From: SPJN01 sp965229935
GTDB lineage: Bacteria > Pseudomonadota > Alphaproteobacteria > SPJN01
Assembly: GCA_965229935.1 (NCBI GenBank)
Contig: CBDDKB010000002.1
Coordinates: 2,542,001 to 2,606,000, forward strand
Reading direction: 5' to 3'
Length of the DNA: 64,000 nucleotides
Part shown: positions 17,170 to 25,649 of the stretch, in pieces
Layout: each line of letters begins with the position of its first letter
Position numbering within the stretch: position 1 is the first letter of the stretch
Program-made: the position numbers and the translations under genes
Notes under the pieces: generated by a model
Told to the model about the DNA's origin: nothing
Seen by the model: the letters and a program-made list of their open reading frames with translations, nothing else
Database searches by the model: none

Positions 17170-18462
17170 ATGCAACAATTTGCGACAGCGGAACAATTAT
17201 CTATTCAGGAACAGGCACGGGAGGAGGCTTATAGCCTGCCGCTTGATGAGTTGAATCCTGCCCGGCCCAGCAGATTTCAAAATGATGCCATGTGGCCCTA
17301 TTTTGAACGGTTGCGCAAAGAAGACCCTGTTCATTTTACCGATGACAGCTTTTATGGCCCCTATTGGTCGATCACCAAATTTGACGATATCGTCGCCATC
17401 GACACTGATCACAAGACCTTTTCGTCAGAACCCGGCATCACCCTGCAACCGAAAGAATTACCGCAAGGTGGCAATGAAGATCTGCGCAATCTGAAAATGT
17501 TTATCGCGATGGATCAGCCCAAGCATGATGTGCAGCGCAAGACGGTTCAACCTGCTGTGTCGCCCTTTAACCTGACAAAGCTGGAACCATTGATCCGCGA
17601 ACGGGCGCAAAAAATTCTGGATGACCTGCCGATTGGGGAGCCGTTCAACTGGGTCGATCTTGTGTCAAAAGAACTGACGGGCATGACCCTTGCCACCCTG
17701 TTTGGTATGCCGCAGGAAGATCGGCGCAAGCTGCTCTACTGGTCAGACGTGATCACCGCCGCGCCGGGGCAAGGGCTGATAGACTCTTTTGAACAAAAGC
17801 AGGAAATCCTGATGGAATTCGGTGCCTATTTTGTTGATCAGTGGAATGATCGTGTCAATTCAGAACCGCGCGGTGATTTGATTTCCATGCTGGCACATGG
17901 CGAGGCGACCCGCGACATGGATATGTTGGAGGTGTTGGGCAATATCGTGCTGCTGACCGTTGGCGGCAATGACACGACGCGCAACACAATGTCAGGGTCT
18001 GTCTATGCGCTAAACCTGTTTCAGGATCAGTATACCAAGCTGCGTGAAGATCATTCCCTGGTTACCAATATGGTGTCAGAGACGATCCGCTGGCAAACGC
18101 CGCTGGCCCATATGAAGCGGCGCGCCACTTGTGACGTTGAATTCCGCGGCAAGCAGATCAAAAAGGATGACACGGTTGTCATGTGGTATGTGTCTGGCAA
18201 CCGCGATGATGAGGTGATCCACGATCCCAATAATTACATTATCGACCGTGAGCGGGCGCGCCATCACATCTCGTTCGGGTTTGGTATTCACCGCTGTGTC
18301 GGTAATCGCTTGGCAGAACTGCAGTTGCGTATCATTTGGGAAGAGATCATGAAACGCTTCCCCAATATTGTCGTGCTGGAGGAGCCGAAGCGGTCCTATT
18401 CCGTATTTGTGAAGGGGTATGAAACCCTGAACGTGATGATCCCGGAAAAACTGTCCGCCTAA
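17170..18462 (+). CDS. Cytochrome P450, CYP153-type alkane/fatty-acid omega-hydroxylase
   Basis: 430-residue soluble bacterial P450. The heme-binding loop is FGFGIHRCVGNRLAE with Cys376, the I-helix is VGGNDTTRNTMSG, and the ExxR helix lies in VSETIRWQTPLAHMKRR. The combination GGNDTTRN, PLAHMKRR, MWYVSGNRDD and HRCVGNRLAELQLRI is characteristic of CYP153A, which hydroxylates the terminal carbon of medium-chain alkanes, primary alcohols and fatty acids. GCGGAGAG precedes the ATG. The [2Fe-2S] ferredoxin and ferredoxin reductase that usually accompany it are not adjacent, so electrons must come from partners encoded elsewhere. Confidence 0.9.
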   Translation: MQQFATAEQLSIQEQAREEAYSLPLDELNPARPSRFQNDAMWPYFERLRKEDPVHFTDDSFYGPYWSITKFDDIVAIDTDHKTFSSEPGITLQPKELPQGGNEDLRNLKMFIAMDQPKHDVQRKTVQPAVSPFNLTKLEPLIRERAQKILDDLPIGEPFNWVDLVSKELTGMTLATLFGMPQEDRRKLLYWSDVITAAPGQGLIDSFEQKQEILMEFGAYFVDQWNDRVNSEPRGDLISMLAHGEATRDMDMLEVLGNIVLLTVGGNDTTRNTMSGSVYALNLFQDQYTKLREDHSLVTNMVSETIRWQTPLAHMKRRATCDVEFRGKQIKKDDTVVMWYVSGNRDDEVIHDPNNYIIDRERARHHISFGFGIHRCVGNRLAELQLRIIWEEIMKRFPNIVVLEEPKRSYSVFVKGYETLNVMIPEKLSA

Positions 18463-18483
18463 CGGGGAAAGGGCGGTAGCCTA

Positions 18484-20319
18484 TCAGCCACTGGTTTCGT
18501 ACAGGCCTTTATACAGCCCACCCTTGGCGAGCAATTCGTCATGGGTGCCCTGTTCAACGATGCGCCCGTCAGCGACAACGCAGATCATATCCGCATTGAT
18601 GATGGTGCTTAACCGATGGGCGATCATGATGGTGGTGCGGCCCGTTTTCAAACGGTCCAGCGCCTCTTGCACCTTGCGTTCAGATTCGGTGTCGAGCGCG
18701 CTGGTCGCTTCATCCAACAACAGGATCGGCGCGTCTTTCAGCATGGCGCGGGCGATGGCGATGCGTTGCTTTTGCCCGCCGGACAGTTTTTCGCCTGCCT
18801 CACCAACGGTGGTTTGATAGCCCTCAGGCAGCTCGCTAATAAAGTCATGGGCCGCGGCACCCTTGGCCGCCTCGATAATCTCAGCCTCTGTCGCGTCGGG
18901 GCGACTATAGGCAATGTTGCGCGCAATCGTATCGTCAAACAGGAACGGATCTTGACTGACAAGGCCGATATTGGCGCGCAAACTGTCCTGTGTGATGGCG
19001 CGCAAATCCTGCCCATCAAGCGAAATCGTGCCGCGCGTTGCATCGAAAAAGCGCGGGATCAGGTTCAGTATGGTGGACTTGCCGCCCCCTGAGGGGCCGA
19101 CCAGTGCCACGGATTGACCCGGCGCAATGGCAAGATCGACTTTGTTAAGCGCGACGGTGCCATCATCATAGGCAAAGCCGACATCATCAAATGTAATGGC
19201 GCCATCCACCTTGGTCAGCGCCACCGCATCTTCGGCATCCTGTACCTTTAAGGGCCGATCCATCAGCGCAAAGACGCGCACAGCGGCGGCGACGCCTTCC
19301 TGTAAGGCGGCATTGATGGTGGCAAGATTTTTTAGGGGCCGATAGGCCAGCATCATGGCGCCCAGGAATGACACGAAATGATTCAGCTCCATCTCGCCCG
19401 TTTGGGCCTTCCACCCTGCGAACAGGATGACGCCTGCGATAGCGATGCCGGTAAAGCCTTCGGTGATCGGGCTTGCGCCGGAACGGACGCGGACAGCCTT
19501 CATCAAAAATTTCAAACGGCGCATGACGGTGCTGCGCAAGCGGTCCGTCTCAAACTCCTCGCGGCCATAGGCCTTGACCGTGCGCACTCCGCCCAGCGTT
19601 TCGGTTAACACAGTGGCAAGGTTTCCGGTTTCGGCCTGAATGCTTGTGGCGGCCTTGCGCATACGCTTGCCGATATTGCGGATAAAGCCGCCGACAATCG
19701 GCGCAATCACCAGCGCGATCAGGGATAGCTGCCAATCCTGATAGACCATAACGCTGATCAGCGCGATCAGCTTTGTCACGTCAGAGGCTGCGCCCGTGAT
19801 CGACTTCGATACTGTGTTGCGCATGACAGAGGCGTCATACAAAAAGCTCGACATCAGCTTGCCCGTATGGACGCGCAACAGCCAGCCAAGGTCCGCAATG
19901 ATAAAGCGGTTAAAAAGGTCGATCTGAATATTGCTGACAATGCGTTCCCCAACACCTGCCATCAATACCGCCTGCCCGTAGGAGGCGGCGGCCTTCACAA
20001 TCATCACCACCATTACGGCGGCGGGGATGATGAACAGCATGTCGGGGTCTTTTTCCAAGAACAGCTTGTCAATCGCGGGATCGAGAAGATAGGCGGTCGC
20101 CCCTTCGGTTGCAGCGACAATCACCATAAAGAGCACCGCCATTGACAACATGCCAAGATGGTCGCGCACATAGGATTTGATGATGCGTTTCATCACCGGC
20201 CACGTGCGGGTTTCACCTGTGGCGACCAGCAACGCGCCCTGTTCGTCTGCTGCATTACTTGGGGCAGCGGGGGCAGGCGTTTGGGCCGTGTTGTCTTTTG
20301 TCTCGGTTTGGGCGGTCAC
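18484..20319 (-). CDS. ABC exporter, fused membrane and ATPase domains (MsbA-like)
   Basis: Half-transporter with an N-terminal six-helix permease domain and a C-terminal ATPase. Walker A is GPSGGGKSTIL, the signature LSGGQKQRIAIARA, Walker B ILLLDEATSALD, and the H-loop MIAHRLSTI. Such proteins dimerise to export lipids, lipid A or drugs. The frame is open up to 20625, but that extension reads through hairpin repeat copy 2 and is not credible. I take the GTG at 20319 (611 residues). The ATG at 20193 (569 residues) is the main alternative, since the intervening residues are Ala/Thr/Pro-rich and low in complexity. It converges on the CYP153 gene. Confidence 0.88.
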   Translation of the reverse strand: MTAQTETKDNTAQTPAPAAPSNAADEQGALLVATGETRTWPVMKRIIKSYVRDHLGMLSMAVLFMVIVAATEGATAYLLDPAIDKLFLEKDPDMLFIIPAAVMVVMIVKAAASYGQAVLMAGVGERIVSNIQIDLFNRFIIADLGWLLRVHTGKLMSSFLYDASVMRNTVSKSITGAASDVTKLIALISVMVYQDWQLSLIALVIAPIVGGFIRNIGKRMRKAATSIQAETGNLATVLTETLGGVRTVKAYGREEFETDRLRSTVMRRLKFLMKAVRVRSGASPITEGFTGIAIAGVILFAGWKAQTGEMELNHFVSFLGAMMLAYRPLKNLATINAALQEGVAAAVRVFALMDRPLKVQDAEDAVALTKVDGAITFDDVGFAYDDGTVALNKVDLAIAPGQSVALVGPSGGGKSTILNLIPRFFDATRGTISLDGQDLRAITQDSLRANIGLVSQDPFLFDDTIARNIAYSRPDATEAEIIEAAKGAAAHDFISELPEGYQTTVGEAGEKLSGGQKQRIAIARAMLKDAPILLLDEATSALDTESERKVQEALDRLKTGRTTIMIAHRLSTIINADMICVVADGRIVEQGTHDELLAKGGLYKGLYETSG

Positions 20320-20416
20320 AGGTTCCGACTCACTATTGGGACAGATAATCAGGCTAATATAGGGATGATTGGCGATTTCGCCAAAACATAGATCGCGACA
20401 TTGAAACCTAGGTGCT

Positions 20417-20527
20417 GAAATGTCCTGCCGGACTTGATCCGGCATCCTTGGTTTCAGCGTGACGCGTCTGTCCTGAAACGCAACTGCGGGCTGCAGCCGA
20501 AGACCCCGGATCAAGTCCGGGGTGACG
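20417..20527. repeat. Dispersed bipartite hairpin repeat, copy 2
   Basis: TGCCGGACTTGATCCGGCA forms one hairpin and ACCCCGGATCAAGTCCGGGGT the other. The central part differs from the other copies and carries GTTTCAGCGTGACGCGTC...CTGAAAC. Reading through it produces the false N-terminal extension of the ABC exporter frame. Confidence 0.85.
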
Positions 20528-20529
20528 TT

Positions 20530-20566
20530 TAACAAAGAAAAAGCCCCGCTTTTCCAAGCGGGGCTT
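20530..20566 (-). terminator. Rho-independent terminator of the thiolase gene
   Basis: Perfect 11-bp stem AAGCCCCGCTT / AAGCGGGGCTT with a 4-base loop. It is followed on the minus strand by TTTCTTTGTT and lies 125 bp past the thiolase stop. Confidence 0.88.
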
Positions 20567-20575
20567 AAATCTCTT

Positions 20576-20685
20576 TCTAAAATGCGGTTTAGGTCCGCCT
20601 CAATCTCAATAGAGGCGCGCCGCACGACGAAAAATCTTAGATTTTTCTGGCGGTCGCTTTAAGCAGCCCGACCACGCATTTTAGA
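20576..20685. repeat. Hairpin element A (long version of the covarying hairpin family)
   Basis: Perfect 11-bp terminal inverted repeat TCTAAAATGCG / CGCATTTTAGA enclosing 88 bases. The loop begins GTTTAGGTCCGCCTC and ends GCAGCCCGACCA, matching the ends of the 33-base loops of elements B (37469) and C (56934). About 55 extra bases in between hold two nested hairpins (GCCTC/GAGGC and GAAAAATCT/AGATTTTTC) and the module CTGGCGGTCGCTTTAAGC, also seen in repeats at 55455 and 57897. It ends 5 bases from the thiolase stop codon. Confidence 0.85.
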
Positions 20686-20690
20686 TAGCA

Positions 20691-21887
20691 TTAGAGAACC
20701 TCGAAAAGTCCTGCTGCGCCCATGCCGCCACCGACACACATGGTGGTCACGACATATTTGGCACCGCGGCGCTTACCTTCGATCAGTGAGTGTGCAACCA
20801 TACGCGCACCGGACATACCATAAGGATGACCGATAGAGATGGCGCCACCATTGACGTTCAGCAGCTCATCAGGAATGCCCAGCTTGTCACGGCAGTACAG
20901 AACCTGCACAGCGAACGCTTCGTTCAATTCCCACAGGCCGATATCGTCCATCTTCAGGCCGTTCTTTTCGAGCAGCTTGGGGATAGCGTACACCGGGCCG
21001 ATGCCCATTTCGTCAGGGGCTGTACCAGCAACGGCCATGCCGCGATAGGCACCAAGCGGGGTCAGGCCACGCTTTTCAACTTCTTTGGCTTCCATCAGGA
21101 CAGAGGCTGAGGCACCGTCAGAAAGCTGTGAGGCGTTACCGGCTGTCACATGCTTGCCTTCTTTGATGACCTGACCACCGGCGAATACGGGGTTCAGACC
21201 AGCCAAGGATTCAGCAGTTGTGCCAGGGCGGTTGCCTTCGTCTTTTTCAAGGGTGACTTCCTGCTGGGTCACTTCACCTGTTTCTTTGTTTTTCAGGTTC
21301 ATGACTGAGGTCAGCGGTACGATTTCATCGTCAAATGCGCCTGCTTCCTGTGCAGCGGCGGTACGTGCCTGTGACTGCGCAGCATAGGCGTCCTGATCTT
21401 CACGCTTGACGCCATAACGTTCGCCGACCACTTCGGCGGTTTCGATCATGGCCATGTAAAGCGGCATGTTGTTTTGGATCAACCACGGGTCGGGGCTGAC
21501 AAACATCTGACCTGTCTGGTTCATTGAGATGCTTTCAACACCGCCACCGATGGTGATGTCCATACCGTCAGAAACGATCTGCTTGGCAGCCGTTGCGATT
21601 GCCATCAGGCCAGAGGCGCACTGGCGGTCAATTGACTGACCAGCAACTGTTTCGGGCAGACCGGCGCGCAGCAATGACTGGCGAGCAGGGTTCTGGAACG
21701 CGGTACCCATCTGGATGGCTGCGCCCATGATCACATCTTCGACTTCTGCGCCGTCAATGCCGGCACGCTTGACCGCATGTTCGATCGCATGACCGCCAAG
21801 TGTGGGTGTCGGTGTGTTGTTGAAGGCACCGCGATTGGCTTTACCAATCGGGGTACGGGCTGTTGATACGATCAGGGCTTCACGCAT
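20691..21887 (-). CDS. Acetyl-CoA C-acyltransferase (thiolase)
   Basis: 398 residues, normal for thiolases, which cleave 3-ketoacyl-CoA in beta-oxidation or condense acetyl-CoA. The acylated Cys90 lies in DRQCASGLMA. His354 is in ISIGHPYGMSGAR (the usual GHP motif), and Cys384 is in MCVGGGMGAAG. It probably works with the CoA-transferase and acyl-CoA dehydrogenase that follow upstream on the same strand. A 415-bp repeat-bearing gap separates it from them, so it may have its own promoter. It is closed by the terminator at 20530. Confidence 0.95.
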   Translation of the reverse strand: MREALIVSTARTPIGKANRGAFNNTPTPTLGGHAIEHAVKRAGIDGAEVEDVIMGAAIQMGTAFQNPARQSLLRAGLPETVAGQSIDRQCASGLMAIATAAKQIVSDGMDITIGGGVESISMNQTGQMFVSPDPWLIQNNMPLYMAMIETAEVVGERYGVKREDQDAYAAQSQARTAAAQEAGAFDDEIVPLTSVMNLKNKETGEVTQQEVTLEKDEGNRPGTTAESLAGLNPVFAGGQVIKEGKHVTAGNASQLSDGASASVLMEAKEVEKRGLTPLGAYRGMAVAGTAPDEMGIGPVYAIPKLLEKNGLKMDDIGLWELNEAFAVQVLYCRDKLGIPDELLNVNGGAISIGHPYGMSGARMVAHSLIEGKRRGAKYVVTTMCVGGGMGAAGLFEVL

Positions 21888-22302
21888 GATTTATCTCCTG
21901 AGAATTTGTCAGATGTGCCCGCAAAAATGTCGTGACTTTTTGTCATTTCCAAAAAATACGGGCGAATTCGAGGCGTGTTATCGGCTGAATCCCGCTTCGA
22001 TGCAAGTCATTTAGGGTGTAGGACGCTCTATTTTGGCACATAAAATGCCAAAATATAGATTTTCGGGTGTTTTGGGGGTCTTTTGAGGGCGTCATCCCGG
22101 ATTGGGAGCGACATTTGTGGTACCCACAAGATCGTCACCCCGGACAAGCGACAGCGCGATCCGGGGTCCATACTGAGTTGCAATCGCTACAATGGATGCC
22201 GGATCAATATTTGTGGTTGCGCAAGCGGACGGAAAACCGCTTCGCACTTTTCCTGCTTGTCGCTCCATGTCCGGCATGACGAAAAGGAGGGAAGCGGCGT
22301 CC
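21888..22302. other. Gene-free stretch between thiolase and CoA-transferase
   Basis: 415 bp. The part next to the thiolase start is AT-rich (AAAATGCCAAAATATAGATTTT near 22045-22065, shown here only by its ends) and is a likely promoter region. The rest is dispersed repeat copy 3 at 22090-22281. No coding frame is convincing. Confidence 0.75.
22090..22281. repeat. Dispersed bipartite hairpin repeat, copy 3 (expanded)
   Basis: Begins CGTCATCCCGGATTGGG and then continues as CGTCACCCCGGACAAGCG...ATCCGGGGTCCATACTGAG. An arm ATGCCGGAT...GTCCGGCATGACG follows that carries an extra module, AAGCGGACGGAAAACCGC...ACTTTTCCTGC. The same extra module recurs in the copies at 39582 and 55455. Confidence 0.88.
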
Positions 22303-23496
22303 TTAGCCCTTGATCTTGGCAACCTCGTCAGCATCAAAACCCAACTCGGCCAGCACGTCGTCTGTATCGGCCCCCATCATCCGCGGCTCCACCCTAATAT
22401 TGGCGGGGCTGCCCTTGAAATTAATCGGGTGTTTCAGCGCGCGATAGCGGCCCACTTCGGGATGGTCGCGTTCTTCAAAAAAGTCGATGCTGACCATATG
22501 CGGGTCATTTTGCACGTCTGCGACCTTGTTAAAGCGCATGACGGGGATATTCGCCTCGTCCAAAATTTCCAGCCATTCTTCGGTCGGCTTGGTCAGGGCA
22601 ACCTCTTCGATAATGCCGTATAGCGCGCCGATATTTTCGGTCCGGGCCTCATAGGTTGAAAAACGCGGGTCTTCAAACACGCCCTTGCGCCCACCAAGTT
22701 CAAAGAAGATTTCCCACTGCGCATCCGAATAGGGCAGGATGCCGATATAGCCATCCTTGGTCTTATAGGGTTTGCGGCGCGGATTGATCGACCGCGAATA
22801 GGCCACCCCATAGGTGGAGGGGATGAAGGTCTGCCCATACAGGTTTTCAACCATATTCATATGGGTGACCGTTTCAAACATGGGCACTTCAACAAACTGG
22901 CCCTCGCCCGTGCGTTCCTTGTGAACAAGCGCAGCCAAAGTAGCTGACAGCCCATATAGCCCGGCGGTCTTATCCGCGATCAGTGCAGGCATATAGCTTG
23001 GCTCCGACCCATCACGTAGGGTGAGGAGGTCCGCAAGACCCGACGCGCATTGCACCAGATCATCATAGGCTTGGCGGCCATCATAGGCCCCGCCTGAGGC
23101 AAAGCCGCAGCAATGGACATAGACAATGCCCGGATTGATTTTCTTTACATCTTCATAGCCAAAGCCAAGCCGTTCCATCCCCGCAAGGCGCACATTGTGG
23201 AAGAAGACATCGGCGTCTTTCAACAGGCGCAACATGGCTTCCTTGGCTTCGGGTTTTTTCAGATCAAGCTCAACCGATTTTTTGTTGCGGTTCAGCGCCA
23301 TAAAGATCGGGCCCATGCCTTTCGCGGGGCTTTTGCCTGCGTGGCGCATCGTGTCGCCCTTGGCAGATTCGATCTTGATCACATCCGCGCCCATATCGCC
23401 CAGCATCTGGGTCGAAAACGGGCCGAACACGACCGATGACATGTCCACGATCTTAACGCCCGCAAGCGGACCTGTTGCTTTTGCTGTGTCTGACAT
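22303..23496 (-). CDS. CaiB/BaiF family CoA-transferase
   Basis: 397-residue class III CoA-transferase, moving CoA between carboxylic acids. The start MSDTAKATGPLAG at 23496 follows TAGGAA. The longer frame to 23562 lacks support. Family segments are VDMSSVVFGPFSTQMLGDMGADVIKIE (shown by its ends VDMSSV and DVIKIE), the active-site region with Asp in YDDLVQCASGL, and FVEVPMFETVTHMN. Members handle carnitine, bile acid, formyl or dicarboxyl CoA. The substrate is not evident, but proximity to an acyl-CoA dehydrogenase and a thiolase suggests entry of a carboxylic acid into beta-oxidation. Confidence 0.92.
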   Translation of the reverse strand: MSDTAKATGPLAGVKIVDMSSVVFGPFSTQMLGDMGADVIKIESAKGDTMRHAGKSPAKGMGPIFMALNRNKKSVELDLKKPEAKEAMLRLLKDADVFFHNVRLAGMERLGFGYEDVKKINPGIVYVHCCGFASGGAYDGRQAYDDLVQCASGLADLLTLRDGSEPSYMPALIADKTAGLYGLSATLAALVHKERTGEGQFVEVPMFETVTHMNMVENLYGQTFIPSTYGVAYSRSINPRRKPYKTKDGYIGILPYSDAQWEIFFELGGRKGVFEDPRFSTYEARTENIGALYGIIEEVALTKPTEEWLEILDEANIPVMRFNKVADVQNDPHMVSIDFFEERDHPEVGRYRALKHPINFKGSPANIRVEPRMMGADTDDVLAELGFDADEVAKIKG

Positions 23497-23564
23497 AGGG
23501 GTTCCTATTAGTCTTGAAATATCTATGGGCGCAGTTCTGTCATGGGATGACACCCTAATCAAGA

Positions 23565-23600
23565 AACAAAAAACCCCGCCTGACTGAACAGACGGGGTTT
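23565..23600 (-). terminator. Rho-independent terminator of the acyl-CoA dehydrogenase gene
   Basis: On the minus strand AAACCCCGTCTG pairs with CAGGCGGGGTTT (one G-U pair, 6-base loop), followed by TTTGTTTCTTG. It lies 25 bp beyond the acyl-CoA dehydrogenase stop. Confidence 0.9.
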
Positions 23601-23624
23601 TGAAGGATCTGCTTGCTAGCCAGA

Positions 23625-24875
23625 TCAGCCAGTGATTGCCTTTGCCAGTTCGGCGCGGGCGACAACGTGGTGATGCACCTCATCAGGGCCGTCGGCAAAG
23701 CGCAGGGTGCGCTGGTTGATATACATGTCTGCCAAGGGTGTCCATTGGCTAATGCCGGTTGCGCCGTGGATTTGCATGGCATCGTCGATGATCTTACAGA
23801 CCCGCTCAGGCACCATGGCTTTGACCATTGAAATCCAAACGCGGGCTTCGCGGTTGCCCAGCACGTCCATTGCCTTGGCCGCTTTCAGCACCATTAGGCG
23901 CATGGCTTCAATCTCAATACGCGCGCGGGAGAGTTTCTCCATATTACCGCCCAGCTTGATCAATTCCTTACCAAAGGCTTCGCGAGAGGTGCCGCGCTGA
24001 ATGTAAAGCTCAACCGCTTTTTCCGCTGCACCTAGTGAGCGCATGCAGTGATGGATACGGCCCGGGCCGAGGCGCAGCTGTGAAATTTCAAAGCCGCGGC
24101 CTTCGCCCAGCAGGATATTTTCTGCAGGCACGCGCACGTCAGTGAAACGAATATGCATGTGACCGTGCGGGGCATCATCCTTACCAAAGACGCACATGGG
24201 GCCGAGGATCTCAACACCGGGTGTGTCCTTGGGCACCAGGATCTGTGATTGCTGCAGATGGCCGGGGGCATCGGGGCTGGTTTTCACCATCACGATCATG
24301 ATCTTACAACGGGGATCTCCCGCGCCTGAGGCAAAGTATTTTTCGCCATTAATGACCCATTCGCCATTATCAAGCACAGCCTTACACTGCACATTCTTGG
24401 CGTCCGATGAGGCAACGTGAGGTTCCGTCATCACAAAGGCGGAACGGATTTCACCGTTCAACAGGGGGGTCAGCCATTTTTCTTTCTGTTCGGGTGTGCC
24501 GACACGTTCCAACACTTCCATATTGCCGGTGTCGGGAGCGGAACAGTTCATGCTTTCTGAGGCAAGCGGGCTTTTGCCAAGCTCTGCCGCGATATAGGCA
24601 TAGTCGAGGTTCGACAGACCTTCGCCTGTTTCGGCATTGGGCAGGAAGAAGTTCCACAGCCCGGCAGCCTTGGCCTTGCTTTTCATTTCTTCAAGAATTT
24701 CAAGCTGACCGTCGACATAGGACCAGCGGTCGGCGCGACCTTCGCCAAGGGCGTGGAATTCCTTTGCCTGTTCGATCACATTGTCACGAATATGGGCCTT
24801 CACCGCCTCGTAAAGCGGCAATGCCTTATCGGACATGCGCAGGTCATTCATCTCTGTTTGGACGTCTTCTGTCAT
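23625..24875 (-). CDS. Acyl-CoA dehydrogenase family protein (ACAD10/11-like)
   Basis: 416-residue flavoprotein that should introduce the 2,3-double bond in an acyl-CoA. Family signatures are FVMTEPHVASSDAKNV (FAD-binding), INGEKYFASGAGDPRC, GRIHHCMRSLGAAEKA, QIHGATGISQWTPLADMY, and a C-terminal RFADGPDEVHHHVVARAEL. The sequence GPGRIHHCMR and the long DPRC segment are those of the ACAD10/ACAD11-like subgroup used for long, branched or hydroxylated chains. The gene is terminated at 23565 and is transcribed toward the CoA-transferase. Confidence 0.94.
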   Translation of the reverse strand: MTEDVQTEMNDLRMSDKALPLYEAVKAHIRDNVIEQAKEFHALGEGRADRWSYVDGQLEILEEMKSKAKAAGLWNFFLPNAETGEGLSNLDYAYIAAELGKSPLASESMNCSAPDTGNMEVLERVGTPEQKEKWLTPLLNGEIRSAFVMTEPHVASSDAKNVQCKAVLDNGEWVINGEKYFASGAGDPRCKIMIVMVKTSPDAPGHLQQSQILVPKDTPGVEILGPMCVFGKDDAPHGHMHIRFTDVRVPAENILLGEGRGFEISQLRLGPGRIHHCMRSLGAAEKAVELYIQRGTSREAFGKELIKLGGNMEKLSRARIEIEAMRLMVLKAAKAMDVLGNREARVWISMVKAMVPERVCKIIDDAMQIHGATGISQWTPLADMYINQRTLRFADGPDEVHHHVVARAELAKAITG

Positions 24876-25138
24876 TTAAATCTCCTGAGTTAGAAGGTTA
24901 CTGGTTTTGGATGCCCTTACCGAAGTAAGGGCGATGGTGAATAGCGGTTGGGAATGCGGCAGCTAAAACGGGGAGGCGGCATGGCCCCCGCGCCGTGGTC
25001 ACTGTGAAAGCATCCCCGAAAATTAGTCCCCCGGGTCGTGTTTGCGCCCGGATTGCCGTGCGAGCGGCGTTACCTTGGGGCAAGTGCGATTTTTATTCAA
25101 GCGTGATGTGTTTGGAAATGATCTGGATCAAGTGCTTT

Positions 25139-25447
25139 TTAGGCACAGCCGCCGCAGCAATCTTCCAACAGATAGTCGATCAGCCCCTGCATCGCGGTGA
25201 CATTCGCGGTGTAGATGATCGACCGGCCCTGACGGTTGGGCGCGATCAACCCGGCATTCGTCATCTCCTTCAAATGAAATGACAGGGTTGGGGGTGACAC
25301 GTTCAGTTTCTCACCTAAGGCACCGACGGCTAGCCCCGCCTTTGACTGGTCGTCCTGATTATGTGCCTTCACAAGTTCCCGAAAAATCGTTAGCCGGGTT
25401 TCCTGTGCCAAGGCGCTTAATAATGTCACGGCGGTGGTCTGTTTCAT
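25139..25447 (-). CDS. ArsR/SmtB-family transcriptional regulator
   Basis: 102 residues. The winged helix-turn-helix includes LSALAQETRLTIFRELV, the recognition helix SPPTLSFHLKEMTNAGL, and the wing RQGRSIIYTAN. The C-terminal tail EDCCGGCA offers three Cys that could bind metal or arsenite. No arsenic or metal resistance gene is adjacent. It is divergent from the DEAD-box helicase gene and carries a possible operator directly in front of its start. Confidence 0.92.
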   Translation of the reverse strand: MKQTTAVTLLSALAQETRLTIFRELVKAHNQDDQSKAGLAVGALGEKLNVSPPTLSFHLKEMTNAGLIAPNRQGRSIIYTANVTAMQGLIDYLLEDCCGGCA

Positions 25448-25448
25448 A

Positions 25449-25465
25449 ATTCGAAAATAGTCGAT
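25449..25465. promoter_or_regulatory. Possible ArsR autoregulatory operator
   Basis: ATTCGA-AAATAG-TCGAT lies one base upstream of the ArsR start codon. TCGA half-sites separated by 6 bases resemble dyads bound by ArsR-family dimers. This is inference from position and symmetry only. Confidence 0.4.
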
Positions 25466-25649
25466 GTTTTTGCTTTTTTCAACCGATTGGGCGCACGCGA
25501 ATACGCCGCATGGGGCTTACCCATCAAACCTGATACAACCCTCGCATATGAGTGCTGCTGACCTTCGGCAGCAAGCGATTGCAGATTAGCGTTCTTGGGT
25601 CCTTTTGATAACGCAGCAGATTGCAAACGCGTTATTGAGAAAGAGTCTG

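Larger units (their letters stand above)
20320..20690. other. Gene-free stretch holding repeat, terminator and hairpin element
   Basis: 371 bp between the ABC exporter start and the thiolase stop. From left to right it holds the probable exporter promoter, dispersed repeat copy 2 (20417-20527), the thiolase terminator (20530-20566) and long hairpin element A (20576-20685). No credible coding frame was found. Confidence 0.8.
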
